A stretch of DNA of 64,000 bases, taken from Massariosphaeria phaeospora (taxonomy: Eukaryota > Ascomycota > Dothideomycetes > Pleosporales). A model generated the notes under the pieces. That model made no database searches and was not told the DNA's origin. It saw nothing but the letters and a program-made list of their open reading frames with translations. Numbering within the stretch: the stretch's first letter is position 1; each line of letters begins with the position of its first letter. The stretch lies in NCBI GenBank assembly GCA_011032825.1, contig JAADJZ010000032.1, forward strand, positions 186,001-250,000. The letters run 5' to 3'. Below are positions 1 to 12,197 of this stretch, one piece after another. Both the position numbers and the translations under genes were made by a program.

Positions 1-3000
1 AGGAAACCTTCCGTTTCCGAAGCATAGACCCTGGACCGCGAAAGCAAAACGATATACCTTGCTCCTTTTTCGACCATCCATATGCAAATACTCCTTGCAA
101 TACCACCAAGTCCGCCTGAAATAATGTATGTCGCTCGTGAATCGAACAGTCTCGTGGGCTTCAACTTTACCACTTCGACTATATCTTCGTCGGCGAATTC
201 TACCACCAGCTTGCCCATGTGCTTTCCCGTTTGCATCAATCGGAAAGCTTGCTGTATCTCGCTTCCCTTGAACACCTGGACTGGACTTGGCGGTCTTATT
301 TTGCCCTCAACAACAAGCTTCACCACTGCGCTTAAAACTTCAGTAATCCGATCTTGCGTCTTGTAGAGCGAAGGCATGTCAACACTTGCGAACATCACAT
401 TTTTTGCAAACGGTTGCATCGGAAGACCTCCCACGCAGGAGGTTTCTGTGGAATGGATGTCCTTCTTTCCGAGCTCAATAAAGCGCCCGAACGGGGCTAA
501 GACCTCCCAAGACCTCCTCAGTGCGTCGCCTGAAAGTGAGTTGAGAACGATGTCCACACCAACGTCGCCCGTCAGTCTCTGGATTCTAGATGCGAAGTCG
601 ATACTTCGGCTCGAAAAAATGTGGCGTTGTGGGATGTCATACAAGTCGATCAACAACCGCACTTTCTCGTCACTCGACGTAGTAGTGAATATTGTCAATC
701 CCAGGGTTTTAGCCAGCTGGATTGCTGCTTGACCTACGCCGCCCGCACCAGAATGGATCAATATGGACTCGCCAGATCGCGCTCTCGCCCACGTCACAAG
801 ACTGTAGTATACTGTGCAATAAACCAGCGGTAGTGCGGCTCCAGTGCTCAATGGTATATTAGCCGGAAGCTTGTGCAGCTGGCAGGCTTTGCATCGAACC
901 GTCGTCGCCATAGTGCCCGTGTGCACGCCGATCACAGTGTCACCAATCTCGAAATTTGTTGTAGCGCTGCTTCTTACACTAGTTACAACGCCAACTAGTT
1001 CGTTTCCCAGGTAGTTATCACTGACTTGGCCAAGAGCTGTAAGGACGTCTTTGAAGTTAAGGCCAACAGCGAGGACGCGGACTTCAGCCTCATGTAACTC
1101 CAGAGGGGTGGTATTCCTCTCGAATTCTTCGAAAGTTAGAGTGTCGAGAAGTCCCACGGCTCCGATTGTCAGCTTGATGGGAGTCTGGAAACCGTCATTC
1201 CATTTCCGGGCGACAAGCTGTCGCACATCTGGGTCGGGGTAAATCCGAGCTGTGACCTCGGGAGCCTCCACCACACGTGGTAAACACAATACGTCATTTT
1301 GTACGACATATTCGCTCTCATACCCTGTTTGCGATCTGGGTGGATTCTTCAGCAAAACCTTCCATATATGGCCTCCGATACGACCAATATCATATGGCGC
1401 CTCAAGTGTGATGTTCACACAACCGAAATCGAGGTTTTCAGACTCCAAGGTCCGCGCTAGACCTTTGGCAAGCGCATGGCTTGGGCTTAGGTCAGGATCC
1501 GTTGGCTGCCCGCTGACCCATATCATACCGTACGCTTGAGACCATATCTTCTTGATAAGAGCTAGGTCCTTGTCGTCGAGATTCTGAAGCAGAGGTCGAT
1601 CGAAACTGCATAGAAAAATACATGTTGAATCTGTAAAGTCTACTACAGTAGCAGCCTCCGCATCGACGACGGTCAAAATGGCATCCAATCCCAATGCAGC
1701 GTGCTGCTGCTGAAGATATTTGCGAATCTGATTTTGGACGCCCGACGTCTTCTCGTATATGATCTGTACGATCGGAGCTGCTTTAATTGTTGGCTGGGTG
1801 AGAGGGGTAGCATCAATTGCCGTCGACACGAGCACCGCACTAGTTGGCGAATGGTTCGGCGCACCATACACGTCCTCTAACACAAGATCAACTCCGGAGA
1901 ATCCTGCCCTTATTAGATGTCCATTCCACTCAGTCTGCGACATCAGAGGACTCCACTGACGATGCTCCTCTTGGCTTAACCACCAACCCGGGAGTAAACC
2001 GAAAACGAAGCCCGTTTTGATGCTGGCCGGATTTATGTGCTCATGGAAGACAAGCTTTCCACCTGGCTTCAGGAGGTTTCTACAATTTCTCAGGGTCTCC
2101 TCGATCTTGGGCGTGGCGTGTAGCACATCAGAAGCTGTCACAATATCAAAGACCCCAGTTTCAAACCCTTGGCTTCCTGGATCGGAAGAGATATCAAGCG
2201 TTTTGAAATTGAGCCGTGATTCTGCAAACCTCTCGCTTGCTTGGGCGAAGAAGCCAGGGGATATGTCGGTGTAGAAGTACTCCGCGAACAGTTCAATGGC
2301 CGAGTCATGCTTTGTATGAGTTCTGAGTGCAGCGAGGATCAACGATGTCATGGCACCCGTCCCTGCACCAACCTCGAGAATCCTTAACCCGGGAGTCTTA
2401 TGGGCTGCGGCTTTGAAGTATGCTTTGATATGGTCCTTCATCTCGATGCCCTCTCGATAAATTCGTTCAAGTAGATCATTAGAGAAAAGGAACTCCAAGG
2501 GGTCGATCCTACCGCGTACGATCTCGGAAAGGCTCTCTGCAATGTTCGCAAGGAGGACTCCTTCTCCGTCGAAGTCGCGAACACTGTGATGAAAGTGGTC
2601 TGGATCCAAATCTGAGCACTCTCTGGCGGGTTCGAAACGTCTTGAGCTTCCCTTAGCTAAAACGAGCTGTCTTTCCATCCAATCCACATAGCGTTGCAGG
2701 TGCGGTGTAGGGGCAGTGTACGAAGGTGGAAGGCCGGCGATAACAGCGGATATAGCGATGAGACATAGCCAGTCTTTCTTTACATCGATATCTGGCACAA
2801 CGATATCGGGAATTGAACGAAAATCCCTACGTACGCCAAGCTGCTTCGCATCATCAAGTAGTTCAACATCGGGCTGGCAAACAACCTTCCAGAAACGCCG
2901 GCTTGGGTCTCGATTCGCAGGCTCTATTGGACGGACTGAATCGACGATGGTCATGGAAGCTTCCGCCGTTAACATCAGCTTGTCGTTTGAAACGTCTTTT

Positions 3001-6000
3001 GCCATCAACGACGCTTGTATCTCTCTTAGTCCCGTTGATCTCGATGTCGCACAAACGTCGAGATGCTGAGTGCTGGACTCGTTGATCTCACTCGAAATCC
3101 ACAGGTCCGCAATACATGTCGGTACCATAGTAGGAATAGAGTCGAGAACAGATCCAGTAAGAGCTGGGAAAGCCAATTGGAGTATCCCATCCAAAGCCGT
3201 CGGGTGAATGAGATGTGCTTTGCACTTATCACCTGTATCATACAACTTCCGGTGCTGCAGATTGACGACACCGACAGCATATCCGTTATTGTCGACTCGA
3301 ATATTGGCCAGACCCTGAAATGGAGGGCCGTAGCCAAGTCCGATTTTCTCAAGAGCCTGGTAAACCTTTCTTTTATCCAGGGAGATGCGACATCTCGATA
3401 GCGCTCTGTCCAGAAAAGAAGTACGTCTAGCGTCATCATTTTCGCGCTCTTTGATTCCAGATGGACTCCATGCTGAGTCTTCATATTCCACAATTACTAA
3501 ACCTCTACAGCATTCCCGCCATGCTTTGTTTTCGAAGATACATATCCGGAATTCGTTCCACTTGCTGAGGGGATTCGCTGCTGCTGCTGGTGAGGGTCTC
3601 AGTATCAACTGCGTCTCCGTGCCTTCTGAAGTGTGATTGAGAGTCAGAGCACTTTGAAACGAGATATTCTTGAAGCGATATCCAGTCACTGGAGAGCGCA
3701 CAGGCAGAAGCTGCCGTACAGCCTCGATTGCCATGATAATCATGCCTGCAGCAGGATAAACATACATTCCGTTTACCTAAGATTGGTCAGTGTTGCAAAG
3801 CGACATCAATCTAAGGCTTAGCTACCCTGTGCTCACTTAAGAAGTCCATTTCCTTCATTATCAACCTGTTGTTCCAGCGCGCTTCGAGCTCGTTCCAGTC
3901 GTGGGCTGGAGTTCCAAGCAGTTCATGGCGACCAAATTTCCGGCATCTGAAAGATTGATCTAATCTACTCTCAACCCAGTAGTTTTGGATACGATTAAAA
4001 GGGTATGGGGGAGTACTGGGCAACATTTGGGGCGTCTTTGTTCGCCCAAGCTCGCCATTGATTGTCGCTAAATCAACACGATGACCAGAGCAATACAGCC
4101 TCCCTACACACTCAAATGCCGTGGCAAACGCATTCCGATCTCGGACCAGAACGGAAGAGTAACAGGTGCTGATATCCTTGTCAAGAGTTTTCAGGATATC
4201 TCGAAGAGGAGAACGTAATGTTGAGTGAGGACCAATCTCGAGTACATGAGCGATCTCTACATCATCCACGCGTTTCGGGTCTCGTTGCGAACAAAGTACC
4301 GTGGACATGACGTCACTAAACTGAACTGGGTTCAGAAGATTGGACACCCAATACTCCGATGATTGAAGCTCGCGTGGCGCAATTTGCGAGCCGGTAACGG
4401 TGGAGATGAAGCGCGATCGTCCTTCGTGTGCTTCGCCTTGCCAAAGCGACCCCAGATATTGCCTATAATTCTTTGCGGCTTCGTTCATGAATGATGAGTG
4501 GTAGCCAACATCTACATTTAGTCTCCGGAAGAGGACTCGATGTCGCTCAAGAGATGATCCCAGAAAGTCGAGGCCCTCTATTGGTCCAGATACAGTGACG
4601 TTGCAAGGGCTGTTATAGCAAGCAATTGTTATGCGATCGCTCTCACTGCAAGAGTAATTCCACGGTGATAAATATGGGGCCAATCGATCTGCCGGGAGCT
4701 GGATGGCCATCATTGAAGAGCTACTACGTCGATTGGTTAAGGTTTGCGAGATCGCCAGTCCACGGTAATACGAAACTTTCCATGCAGTTTCTCGGGACAT
4801 CGAGCCGGAGCAATATGCCGCAGCGATCTCACCGGAAGAGTGCCCGACAACGACAGCCGGTTTAATGTCCCACGAAGCAAGCAAGTCAACCAGTGCGACT
4901 TGAATGACCGTACACAAAGGCTGGCTGAATTGCGCCTCGTGGATGTCAGCATATCCATCTTCCGGAAGGAAGTCCACGAAGATGGCCTCTGCGTTAGGTA
5001 AGCATAAACCAACAAGCATTGAGCTATGTCCACGCACCTCTAATGGACCAATAACACCCAAGTGAACTCAGAAATCTTTCAGCATCATTAATCGCCCTTT
5101 CGAATACCTCGAATCGAAGTAGCTCATGTCCCATGTGCCGCCACTGAGCTCCTTGGCCCGTAAACACGAAGCAGATATTGCTCTTTTCCGTGGCTCTGAC
5201 CGGCTCTGACCAGATAAGTTCAGAAAATGACTGCTCGGACGTAACAACGGTGAAGGATCTCCAGGCCAGCTTATTCCGTTTTTCATTCAGCGTGTATGCA
5301 ACGTCTTCGAGAGCTTTACTCTTGTGCTCCGCCATATGAGACCTGAGAAGCGTGGAAGTGAGGCGTTCAATGCCGGCTTCGTCAAAGGCAGATAACGTAA
5401 GTAATTGGGAAACCTGTCCAGATCGGGGTTCCTCAAGTTTAACTCCACTAGTCCCGAGCTGTTCGTTGGATGATGTATACTTGGTGGAATCTCCCCCAGT
5501 GAAGCCACGAGAGAGCAAGAAATGATACGCATCGTCAAGAACGGCATGGGCGTTTGTACCACCAAACCCAAAAGAGTTGACAGAAGCTCTCCGGAGTCCG
5601 AGAGATGGCCACGCTACTGTTTCTGTGGGAAAGATAAGCTTCCATGCTTCTGCGTCTATCTTGGGATTGACGCGTTCAAACCATATGTTAGCAGGAATCA
5701 CGCCTCGCTCGAGCACCAACACGGTTTTGATAAGCCCAGCTATCCCGCTGGCACCCTCAAGATGGCCAATGTTGGACTTGACGGCTCCAACAAAGAGTGG
5801 CTCGCGAACCGAATCCTTGAAGGCGTCCGCGATGGCTTTGGCTTCAATTGGGTCGCCTACTGCAGTACCTGTACCATGCGCTTCGAAGTATCGAGTGATC
5901 GCCATATTCAGACCAGCCCGTTTATAAGTAGAGCGAATCAGTTGTTCCTGAGCTAATCCACTGGGCTGAGTAATACCTGGCGTTCTACCGTCTTGATTCG

Positions 6001-7149
6001 AACCAGTGGCGCGAATAACTGCTCGGATACAGTTCCTATCTTGCACAGCTTTCGTAAGAGGTTTTATGACGACTGCTCCTACGCCTTCTCCTCTAGAGTA
6101 GCCATTAGCTCGGTGGTCAAAACTGTAGCACTTGCTGTCGGGTGAAAGAAAGCCAAGGTTGTTCATGTTCATGGTGCCCGCGGGATCGAAGAAGATATTA
6201 ACACCAGCGACGATACCCTAAATCATCAGCTGTGTGATCATGCGTTGAAGGTGGTTACATAATCTCACCATGGTTGCATCACCATTGCGCAAAGCTTGAC
6301 AGGCTTGATGAAGTGCCACCAGGCTACTCGAGCAAGCCGTATCAACTACCACACTTGGACCATGGAGATCATAAAACCAGCTGACTCTGTTTGCAAGAAT
6401 GGATTTGCTCGAACCCAGGACTTTATGTCTTCCAGGGAGATCTACATCAGCTTGCATCATCTTCTCAAAGTCTTGAGTGAAGCACCCGACGTGTACTGAG
6501 GTCTGTGAACCTGCCGCTTGATCAAGTGTAATCCCAGCTATGAACGGTGAGCCAGCGTCTATCCGGTCCTCGATATAGTACACATACAGTTCTCTAGAGC
6601 TTGGTAGGAAGTTTCCAACAGCCAGCGTTGTTGTGGGTCCATGTTCTCGGCTTCGGCAGGTGGAACGGTGAAGAATGCAGCATCAAATGCACCCAGTTTG
6701 TCCTGGATGAAGTGACCCTCGCTAGGCACATCCTATATCCATGGGTAAGAAAAGCTTCCGTAGTATTGGTGGTACTTCTTCACATTCGAACTTACAAAAG
6801 CATCTACGTTATAGCGTTCCTTTGGTACCTTGGATAACGCACTTCGTTTCTCTAGTAGCATGTTCCAAAACTGTTCAGTATCGACAGCGTTTCCGGGAAA
6901 CTTGACTGCCATCCCGATGATGGCAATTGGCTCGAGACAAGCGCCTTCCTCATTGTCAACGTCTTCCAAGTGTTCGATAGATCTGTCCTCAGGGTTGTGC
7001 TCTCCTCGCTCGAATGGTGCATTTGTACTCAAGTTCTCAACTTTATCTCCCAGGAGAGGAGCATCATCCGGTTGGCGGAAAGTGTTCGACATGATCCAAA
7101 GACGAGAACTTTGCGGAGAAAGATTATGATCTGATAAGTGCACCTTCAA
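1..7149 (-). CDS. Highly reducing polyketide synthase (KS-AT-DH-cMT-ER-KR...), 3' end beyond window
   Basis: Iterative type I PKS that builds a reduced, C-methylated polyketide. About 2,295 residues are visible in six exons. The KS has DTACSSS (Cys near residue 234), EAHGTGT and SNIGHLEG. The AT has GQGAQW and GHSSGE (about 700). The DH has HxxxGxxxxP (about 1035) and HPTALDG. The cMT has LEVGAGTG (about 1500). The ER has [10 protein letters not shown] (about 2046). The KR nucleotide loop GGLGGIA lies at the left edge; the ACP is presumably outside. Introns read from the sequence are 6733-6795, 6538-6587, 6218-6268, 4989-5037 and 3777-3825. The last exon stays open in one frame from 3776 to base 1. 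The start is the Met at 7149 or the in-frame Met at 7092. All visible catalytic motifs are intact, so the gene looks functional. The product is unknown. Confidence 0.95.
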
Positions 7150-8062
7150 TCCAGGGACGAGGTGTTTGTACAGAGATTAGGTTCACTTCTCATTTGCACA
7201 CAGTCCGTGCCTCTCTGTTTTGTACCACACCGGGCGTATCGCCCAGAACAGGGATAAAACTGATACTCAGGCATACTAAGATACTGCGGGAGTCGGTACA
7301 AGCTGGATAAAGGACATTTTAGCGAATCATCTTCCCACACCGATTAGGAGATAAGTCCTATGCATATCGGCAACGGCCCGGTGGGCACATGGGTGAGCAG
7401 TGTATGACGGGACGCCCCTTTCTGCACCTCTGGATGCCCCACGAAAGACCTCCAGCATGGTCATCCTAGCACGAACATTCTATGATTCGGCGAATCAAGC
7501 TTGCCTTCTCATAGAATCGATATTCCACTATGCCGCAGTTGCGGAAGATGAGTGGCAAATGCAGGATACTGGCTTATCCGAGACAGGCACGTATGGGCCC
7601 ACGACGCCTTCGGACTCACTCTATGTCTGTGCCGCAATATGAACTATGCCACTTTATCGGACTCCATTACTTAGGCTAATTCGGTCGTGGAAGATGTCAC
7701 GATAGCATCGAATGCATCATCCTTCACAGTCGACCCTGTATGCATGTCTCCCGTTTACGAATCCAGGGGCCGGGGTTAGAAGGATGTCATCAAAACACAT
7801 CTCACTGTAGCTCACCGGATCTCTACGCGGCAATTCGACCTTTGTCAACAAACACACGGCTTTATGTTTATCCTTCTATCAAACGTTCTCAAAGGTGATT
7901 CGTTATGTATTAGAATTTTGAAGAGATCGTTGCTTAAGCACACATAGATGTGAATAGTTGTGATGGAAATCAATAACGGAAACCAATAACTCCCAGTCTC
8001 GTCGACGCACAATGAAATGCCACCTCATGATCATGAAATGCAGTTTCCGTTTACTGGTTTGA
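7150..8062. promoter_or_regulatory. PKS upstream region (also 3' flank of the sulfotransferase gene)
   Basis: No supportable gene is seen in these 0.9 kb. The stretch lies upstream of the PKS start and downstream of the next minus-strand gene, so it should hold the PKS promoter. Its clearest structure is a nested pair of inverted repeats at 7477-7517, listed separately. No unambiguous TATA box was assigned. Confidence 0.5.
7477..7517. promoter_or_regulatory. Nested inverted repeats upstream of the PKS
   Basis: GATTCG-G-CGAATC (7484-7496) is a perfect 6+1+6 palindrome. It partly overlaps the left arm of a second perfect inverted repeat, ATTCTATGA (7477-7485) with TCATAGAAT (7509-7517). The element sits 330-425 bp upstream of the two possible PKS start codons. 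Short palindromes of this kind are typical binding sites of dimeric fungal regulators such as Zn2Cys6 or bZIP proteins, but no factor can be named. Binding is inference; the symmetry is seen directly. Confidence 0.4.
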
Positions 8063-9073
8063 CTATCGCGAAAGTCCATACGCGATCGCGACGACAACAG
8101 CCATTGCAAGATACTTCCGTCCGATGTGCCACAGTCTTAAAGCCACGATGTAATAGTGCAAATTCACAGTTGAAGCAGCATCGTTGACATGCGGAAACAA
8201 CTCGTCTTTTGGCACCTCTTTTCCCAGGAACTCGCAAAGAGGCGCCCAACCGTCCTTTGGGTGAAAGTTCAGTAGTCTTTCTGGTGGCACCTTCGAGCGT
8301 ATATGAGCATAGTGGTCCGTGTAGGTGCGTCGCAGAGCCTCTGTGTTTGACATGTCGCCGTCTGTCCATACATCGACGCTGGACTTGAGTAGGAAGTAGT
8401 ATGGCCGCCATAGAAGCTAGCCACCCAGTGCAGTTAGTGATGGCGAATCTTAAGCCTCATGCTATAAACCTTACCGGATCAATGGCGCTCATGAATGGAA
8501 GTATCCGCATCCTCACAATCGCGAAGATCGACTTCTCCACCGATTTCTGCCAGGAATCAATGTCCCGAGTGGTCAATATAACCTTTGCTTCCGGGAAATG
8601 CTCTATGAGCTCGTCAACAAAGTGAAGACATGGGATGTCTTCGATCGCCTAGACATATATCAATAAAGTTGAATTAGGTCTTTGTTAGGTCGATCATACT
8701 AACAGTATAGTTCTGGAGAACTTTGTCAAGCTCAGCACCAGTCCACAGTTTGCCCTCGCCAAGCAACTTTGCTCTGGTGGCTTCTTCGAAAAGGTGAATG
8801 TGATTCTCCTGCCATCTAGTCACACATTCTGCCATATGGTATACGTTATAGCCAAGCTTCTCAAGAGCTTGCTTCAGAGCTTTCAACATTAGCCTACGCC
8901 AGATATCGAAAGCTCGGAAACATACACATTGTTCCTAGTAGGGGTTAGCATGCGATGTGACGGCACAAGAAGGAGGACTGACCAGTTCTACTGAATCCCA
9001 AAGCTAGCACTCCCATTGGCTTCTGCCTTCTTGCAGGAGGAAGAACATCAATGAGTCTTGGTTGTAAAGCCAT
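8063..9073 (-). CDS. Fungal P-loop sulfotransferase-family protein
   Basis: The spliced protein has about 285 residues. It contains a P-loop-like GFSRTGT near residue 30, LGYNVYHMAE, the conserved block AKVILTTRD.DSW, and FHPKDGWAPLCEFLGK near the C-terminus. These are marks of the fungal sulfotransferase-like P-loop family that is common in secondary-metabolite loci. The protein ends with a hydrophobic stretch (YLAMAVVVAIAYGL) that could be a membrane anchor. The start ATG is at 9071-9073, followed by MALQPRLIDVLPPARR. Introns are inferred at 8935-8982, about 8894-8927, about 8641-8695 and about 8400-8475. Between the first two lies a possible 7-nt exon. It has the same strand as the PKS and MFS genes and probably tailors the same product. 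Catalytic activity is not proven by sequence. Confidence 0.8.
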
Positions 9074-9494
9074 TGCCAGATGCCGTTTCTTCCAAACGTA
9101 GGGACGTAAGACCACCAAAACTATGCTGCAATAGGTGAAAGAATTTCCGAGATAGAGGGGAGAATAAGTGTAGAGGTAGAGGCTGGAGCGGGGGAGCGGG
9201 GAATCAGAGAAGCCAAAGTATTGTGCTGTGCCACTCGGATAGACAATGTCCCGACCTAATCAGGGGTTAGCCAATGTCACAGGGATGTAGTGGTACAAGG
9301 ATGAGACACCGGGCTACTTAGACGAGACCTCCACTACATACGAATGAGCGCAAGGGAAACATTGAAGGCAAAAAACACCGAAGGCAAACACTATAATATG
9401 CATTGAACGCAAACACTATTACATGCGTCGAAGGCAAACTGTATCACATGAACTGAATGCAAATAGTATCGGATAGCCTGCCGCCTACCGGACC
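9074..9494. promoter_or_regulatory. Intergenic region with 25-bp repeats
   Basis: These 421 bp lie between the 3' end of the MFS gene and the start of the sulfotransferase gene, both on the minus strand. They must hold the promoter of the sulfotransferase gene and the 3' UTR of the MFS gene. The half next to the MFS gene is occupied by a 25-bp tandem repeat (9380-9479). No gene is seen. Confidence 0.5.
9364..9479. repeat. 25-bp tandem repeat, four full units
   Basis: Units begin with GAAGGCAAAC or a close variant at 9380, 9405, 9430 and 9455, exactly 25 bp apart. A partial unit starts at 9364. The consensus is roughly GAAGGCAAACACTATNACATG followed by four bases. Units differ by several bases, so the array is not recent. 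It lies at the MFS/sulfotransferase junction of the cluster. Confidence 0.8.
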
Positions 9495-11451
9495 TCAATG
9501 CTGGAATCTTGGCCTCTTTTCAACCATTAACAGAGTCACAAGAAGGCCGGCGGCGCTTAACCCAAGAATGATCTGCATCTGTTGGACGAAGCTTGCAGCA
9601 AAGGCCTCCCGCACGATCCCCCGCAATTCCGGTGGGATCAACGCCAAAGTCTGCGCGGAAGCCAATAAAGCTTTCAAATGCATTGGGTCAACGATACCTT
9701 CGAGTCGGTCTGTAAGATGGTTGTTAAGGATGTTCGCGCAGATGGCAACTCCGAGACTGCCACCGAGAACGCGGAATTGGTTGCTGATTCCCATGCCAAC
9801 CGCTGATCATTTCAGTAATTTCCAAGGGACCTGGTAAAACATACTCACCTAGATCTTGAGGCACAAATGTAAGAGGTGCTGCCATTACAATTGTTGCTAG
9901 ATTGATACCGAATCCGAATCCCATGATAATCTGGTACCCATACTCGGTTGCGGGGAACTTCCCGGATGTATGTGTACTCATTGTCGAAAGACCCGTTCCA
10001 ATAATGATAAAGACAAAACCAGATAGTAACACGTATAAGGGCGGTGAACGAAGCTTTTGTAGTACGACCCCCGCGACACCGGAGCCTAGAGGTGTGACGA
10101 GGGTCATGGCGAGGAGACGGTAGCCTGCTGTTGAAGGTGAATCTTGGAAGACCACTTGGTAGTGCAGAGGTAGGATGATGATACAAGTGATGAATCCAAG
10201 GCCGCTGAAAAAGCAAACGAGAAGAAGTCCTAAAGCGTAACGATCCGAGAGGAGAGACCATGGAAGTACAGATTCTTGGGTAGTCTTTCGACTTTGGAAG
10301 TACTTTGACCATCCTATGATGCCCAGAATCAGGACAGCGGACAGGACTAGTAACGTAAGGACCATTGCGCTGCTCCAAGCATATTGTATGCCACTTTCTT
10401 GAATTGCTGTTACTAGCAGAAATGACGAAGCCAAAAGTAACAATACACCTAAAAAGTCAATTCTTTGCATCTTGTGCCCGAGTCTGAGCTTCGTTGGCGA
10501 ATCACTTTCTAGCATGTACGGGAAGTGTGCGGGTAGCGAGAAGTGAAAGAGGACTAAGGCTACAAAGCCCGCTGGTGCGCTGGAAGGAACCGTTACTAGT
10601 TGGACATTTAAGTGTGATAACTGACCCACTTGAAGAGGAAAATCCATTTCCAGGTGCCATGATCAGAGATAACACCTCCAAAGACTGGACCAAGCAGGCT
10701 TGACAAAGCAGCAACTCCTGCAATTATACCGGAATACGCGGCGTATTTCGATGGAGGTACCATTTCGGGAAGAATGACAAAGGTCATCGTATACATACCG
10801 CCTCCGCCAATGCCTTGGACCGCTCTGAATATAATGCTATTCTGGATCAGTGACGAAGCCTAGTCAATGAAATTCTGGCTGTCTAAGCTTACAGCTGCAG
10901 CATTGTGCGCGCAACCCCACAAGCTATGGAGGATACGATGAAAAGAATCAAGCAAATGCTCATAACGTTACGTCTCCCAAAAGTGTCGCTGACTTTTGCA
11001 AGAACCGTCAAAAAACCTGACCTCGATGTTAGAATGGCTAATCTCGTCTAGAAGTATGTCTAGGCGGAAAACCTTACCAGTATATGTTAGCAGGTAGGAG
11101 GTGACGATCCAACTGCTAATATCGAAACCTTTCAAGTCGTTCGTGATGGCTACGAGTGCCGTACCTACGATGGTGCTTTCGAGTGTGGAAAGAAATAGAC
11201 AAAGACACAACCTGCCGGGCTTCAGCATCGGTAGCAGAGCACTAATTCAAAATTACTTACGAGAAAACAAGTATATTCAACCTCTTTCCTTCGATGGTGA
11301 ATCGCAGGTGCTGAGTCGAAAGTGGCGTCTCGTCGTGAGGGGCACCCAATTCCGCAGCGATGGCGTCTTTAACCTCTGACGTAGCCGTCACTTCCTTTAG
11401 GTTGGATTTGGGCTTGCCATCGGATGGCGTAACTGATTCTCTTGGTGACAT
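9495..11451 (-). CDS. MFS transporter, DHA2-type (14 TM) drug/metabolite exporter
   Basis: Plasma-membrane proton antiporter family. The N-terminal cytosolic tail (MSPRESVTPSDGKPK) is followed by TM1 with LSTLESTIVGTALVAI, the SSWIVTSYLLTY helix, and GRRNVMSI in the first cytoplasmic loop. Motif C follows as SLLGPVFGGVISD. More hydrophobic segments run to the cytosolic C-terminal end VEKRPRFQH. It is read as several exons separated by short introns, the first just after the residues NILVFS. The position next to the PKS and sulfotransferase-family genes, on the same strand, suggests export of the polyketide or self-protection. The substrate cannot be inferred. Confidence 0.9.
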
Positions 11452-12197
11452 CGTGTCTACGAATTCAGATTGGAAATTTGGGGTGGCAGATACGTTCAGG
11501 ACATTTAGTGTGGTTCACAGCAATGGTACGCTAAGCGGGCGGGAACAGCGATTTCTAAAGAGCACTTTAGCCGGTAAAGTGGAGAGTCCTTTGGCTGGAC
11601 GTTCGATTACGGCGTTGGTGCAGCTCCGTACGGTACCGTCTTAAAACTGAACCCCGCCAAACGCTGCAGCTGCACGTTCGTGGCATACCTATACCTTCCA
11701 CGCACGGACCTCAAACGAACATCGAACATATCATCCCCTGATAGTTGATGGCTGGTATTTTTGCCTCATTTATCTCGGGCTGTGCCGTTTGGGCTTAGCC
11801 CTGCAGGTTGCCTTCTCCGTTCCAGGCCAAACAGATCCCCACGATAATTGACGCTCATAGAAGCACCAGACGATAACCTTTTGTACCTACGGTCATGAAA
11901 CTCTAGTGTTGGCGACATATTTATCTGGTAGTCATTCACTGGCCAAGAAACAATGTGTAGAATTATTATTCCAAGATTCCCTTTCACAGTAAGTTCGGCA
12001 CTGACAAGTATAGCATAAGCCGCTACTCTAAGAAATCTCCGTATAGGCCCCAAAGCTCCACGTACACATAGCCGGACTTGTACACTGACGCCCACAATGT
12101 ACACAGAGCATAACAAGTTTCTTCCTGTGATGCGGACTGCACGAGCCTGTACAGTCTTCAGCAACGAAGTCATGCACAGCTCGGCCCCAATTCAACC
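11452..12197. other. Intergenic region, no gene seen
   Basis: About 0.75 kb between the MFS start and the rhodopsin-family 3' end. It should include the MFS promoter. A 135-codon minus-strand open frame at 11766-12173 has no recognisable motif and is not called. Confidence 0.4.

Noticed and set aside
6733..6795. In-frame TAG early in the PKS KS domain, suggesting a broken gene
   Set aside because: A good 63-nt intron (GTAAGT donor at 6795, TATAG acceptor at 6733) removes the stop and keeps frame, and all later domains are intact.
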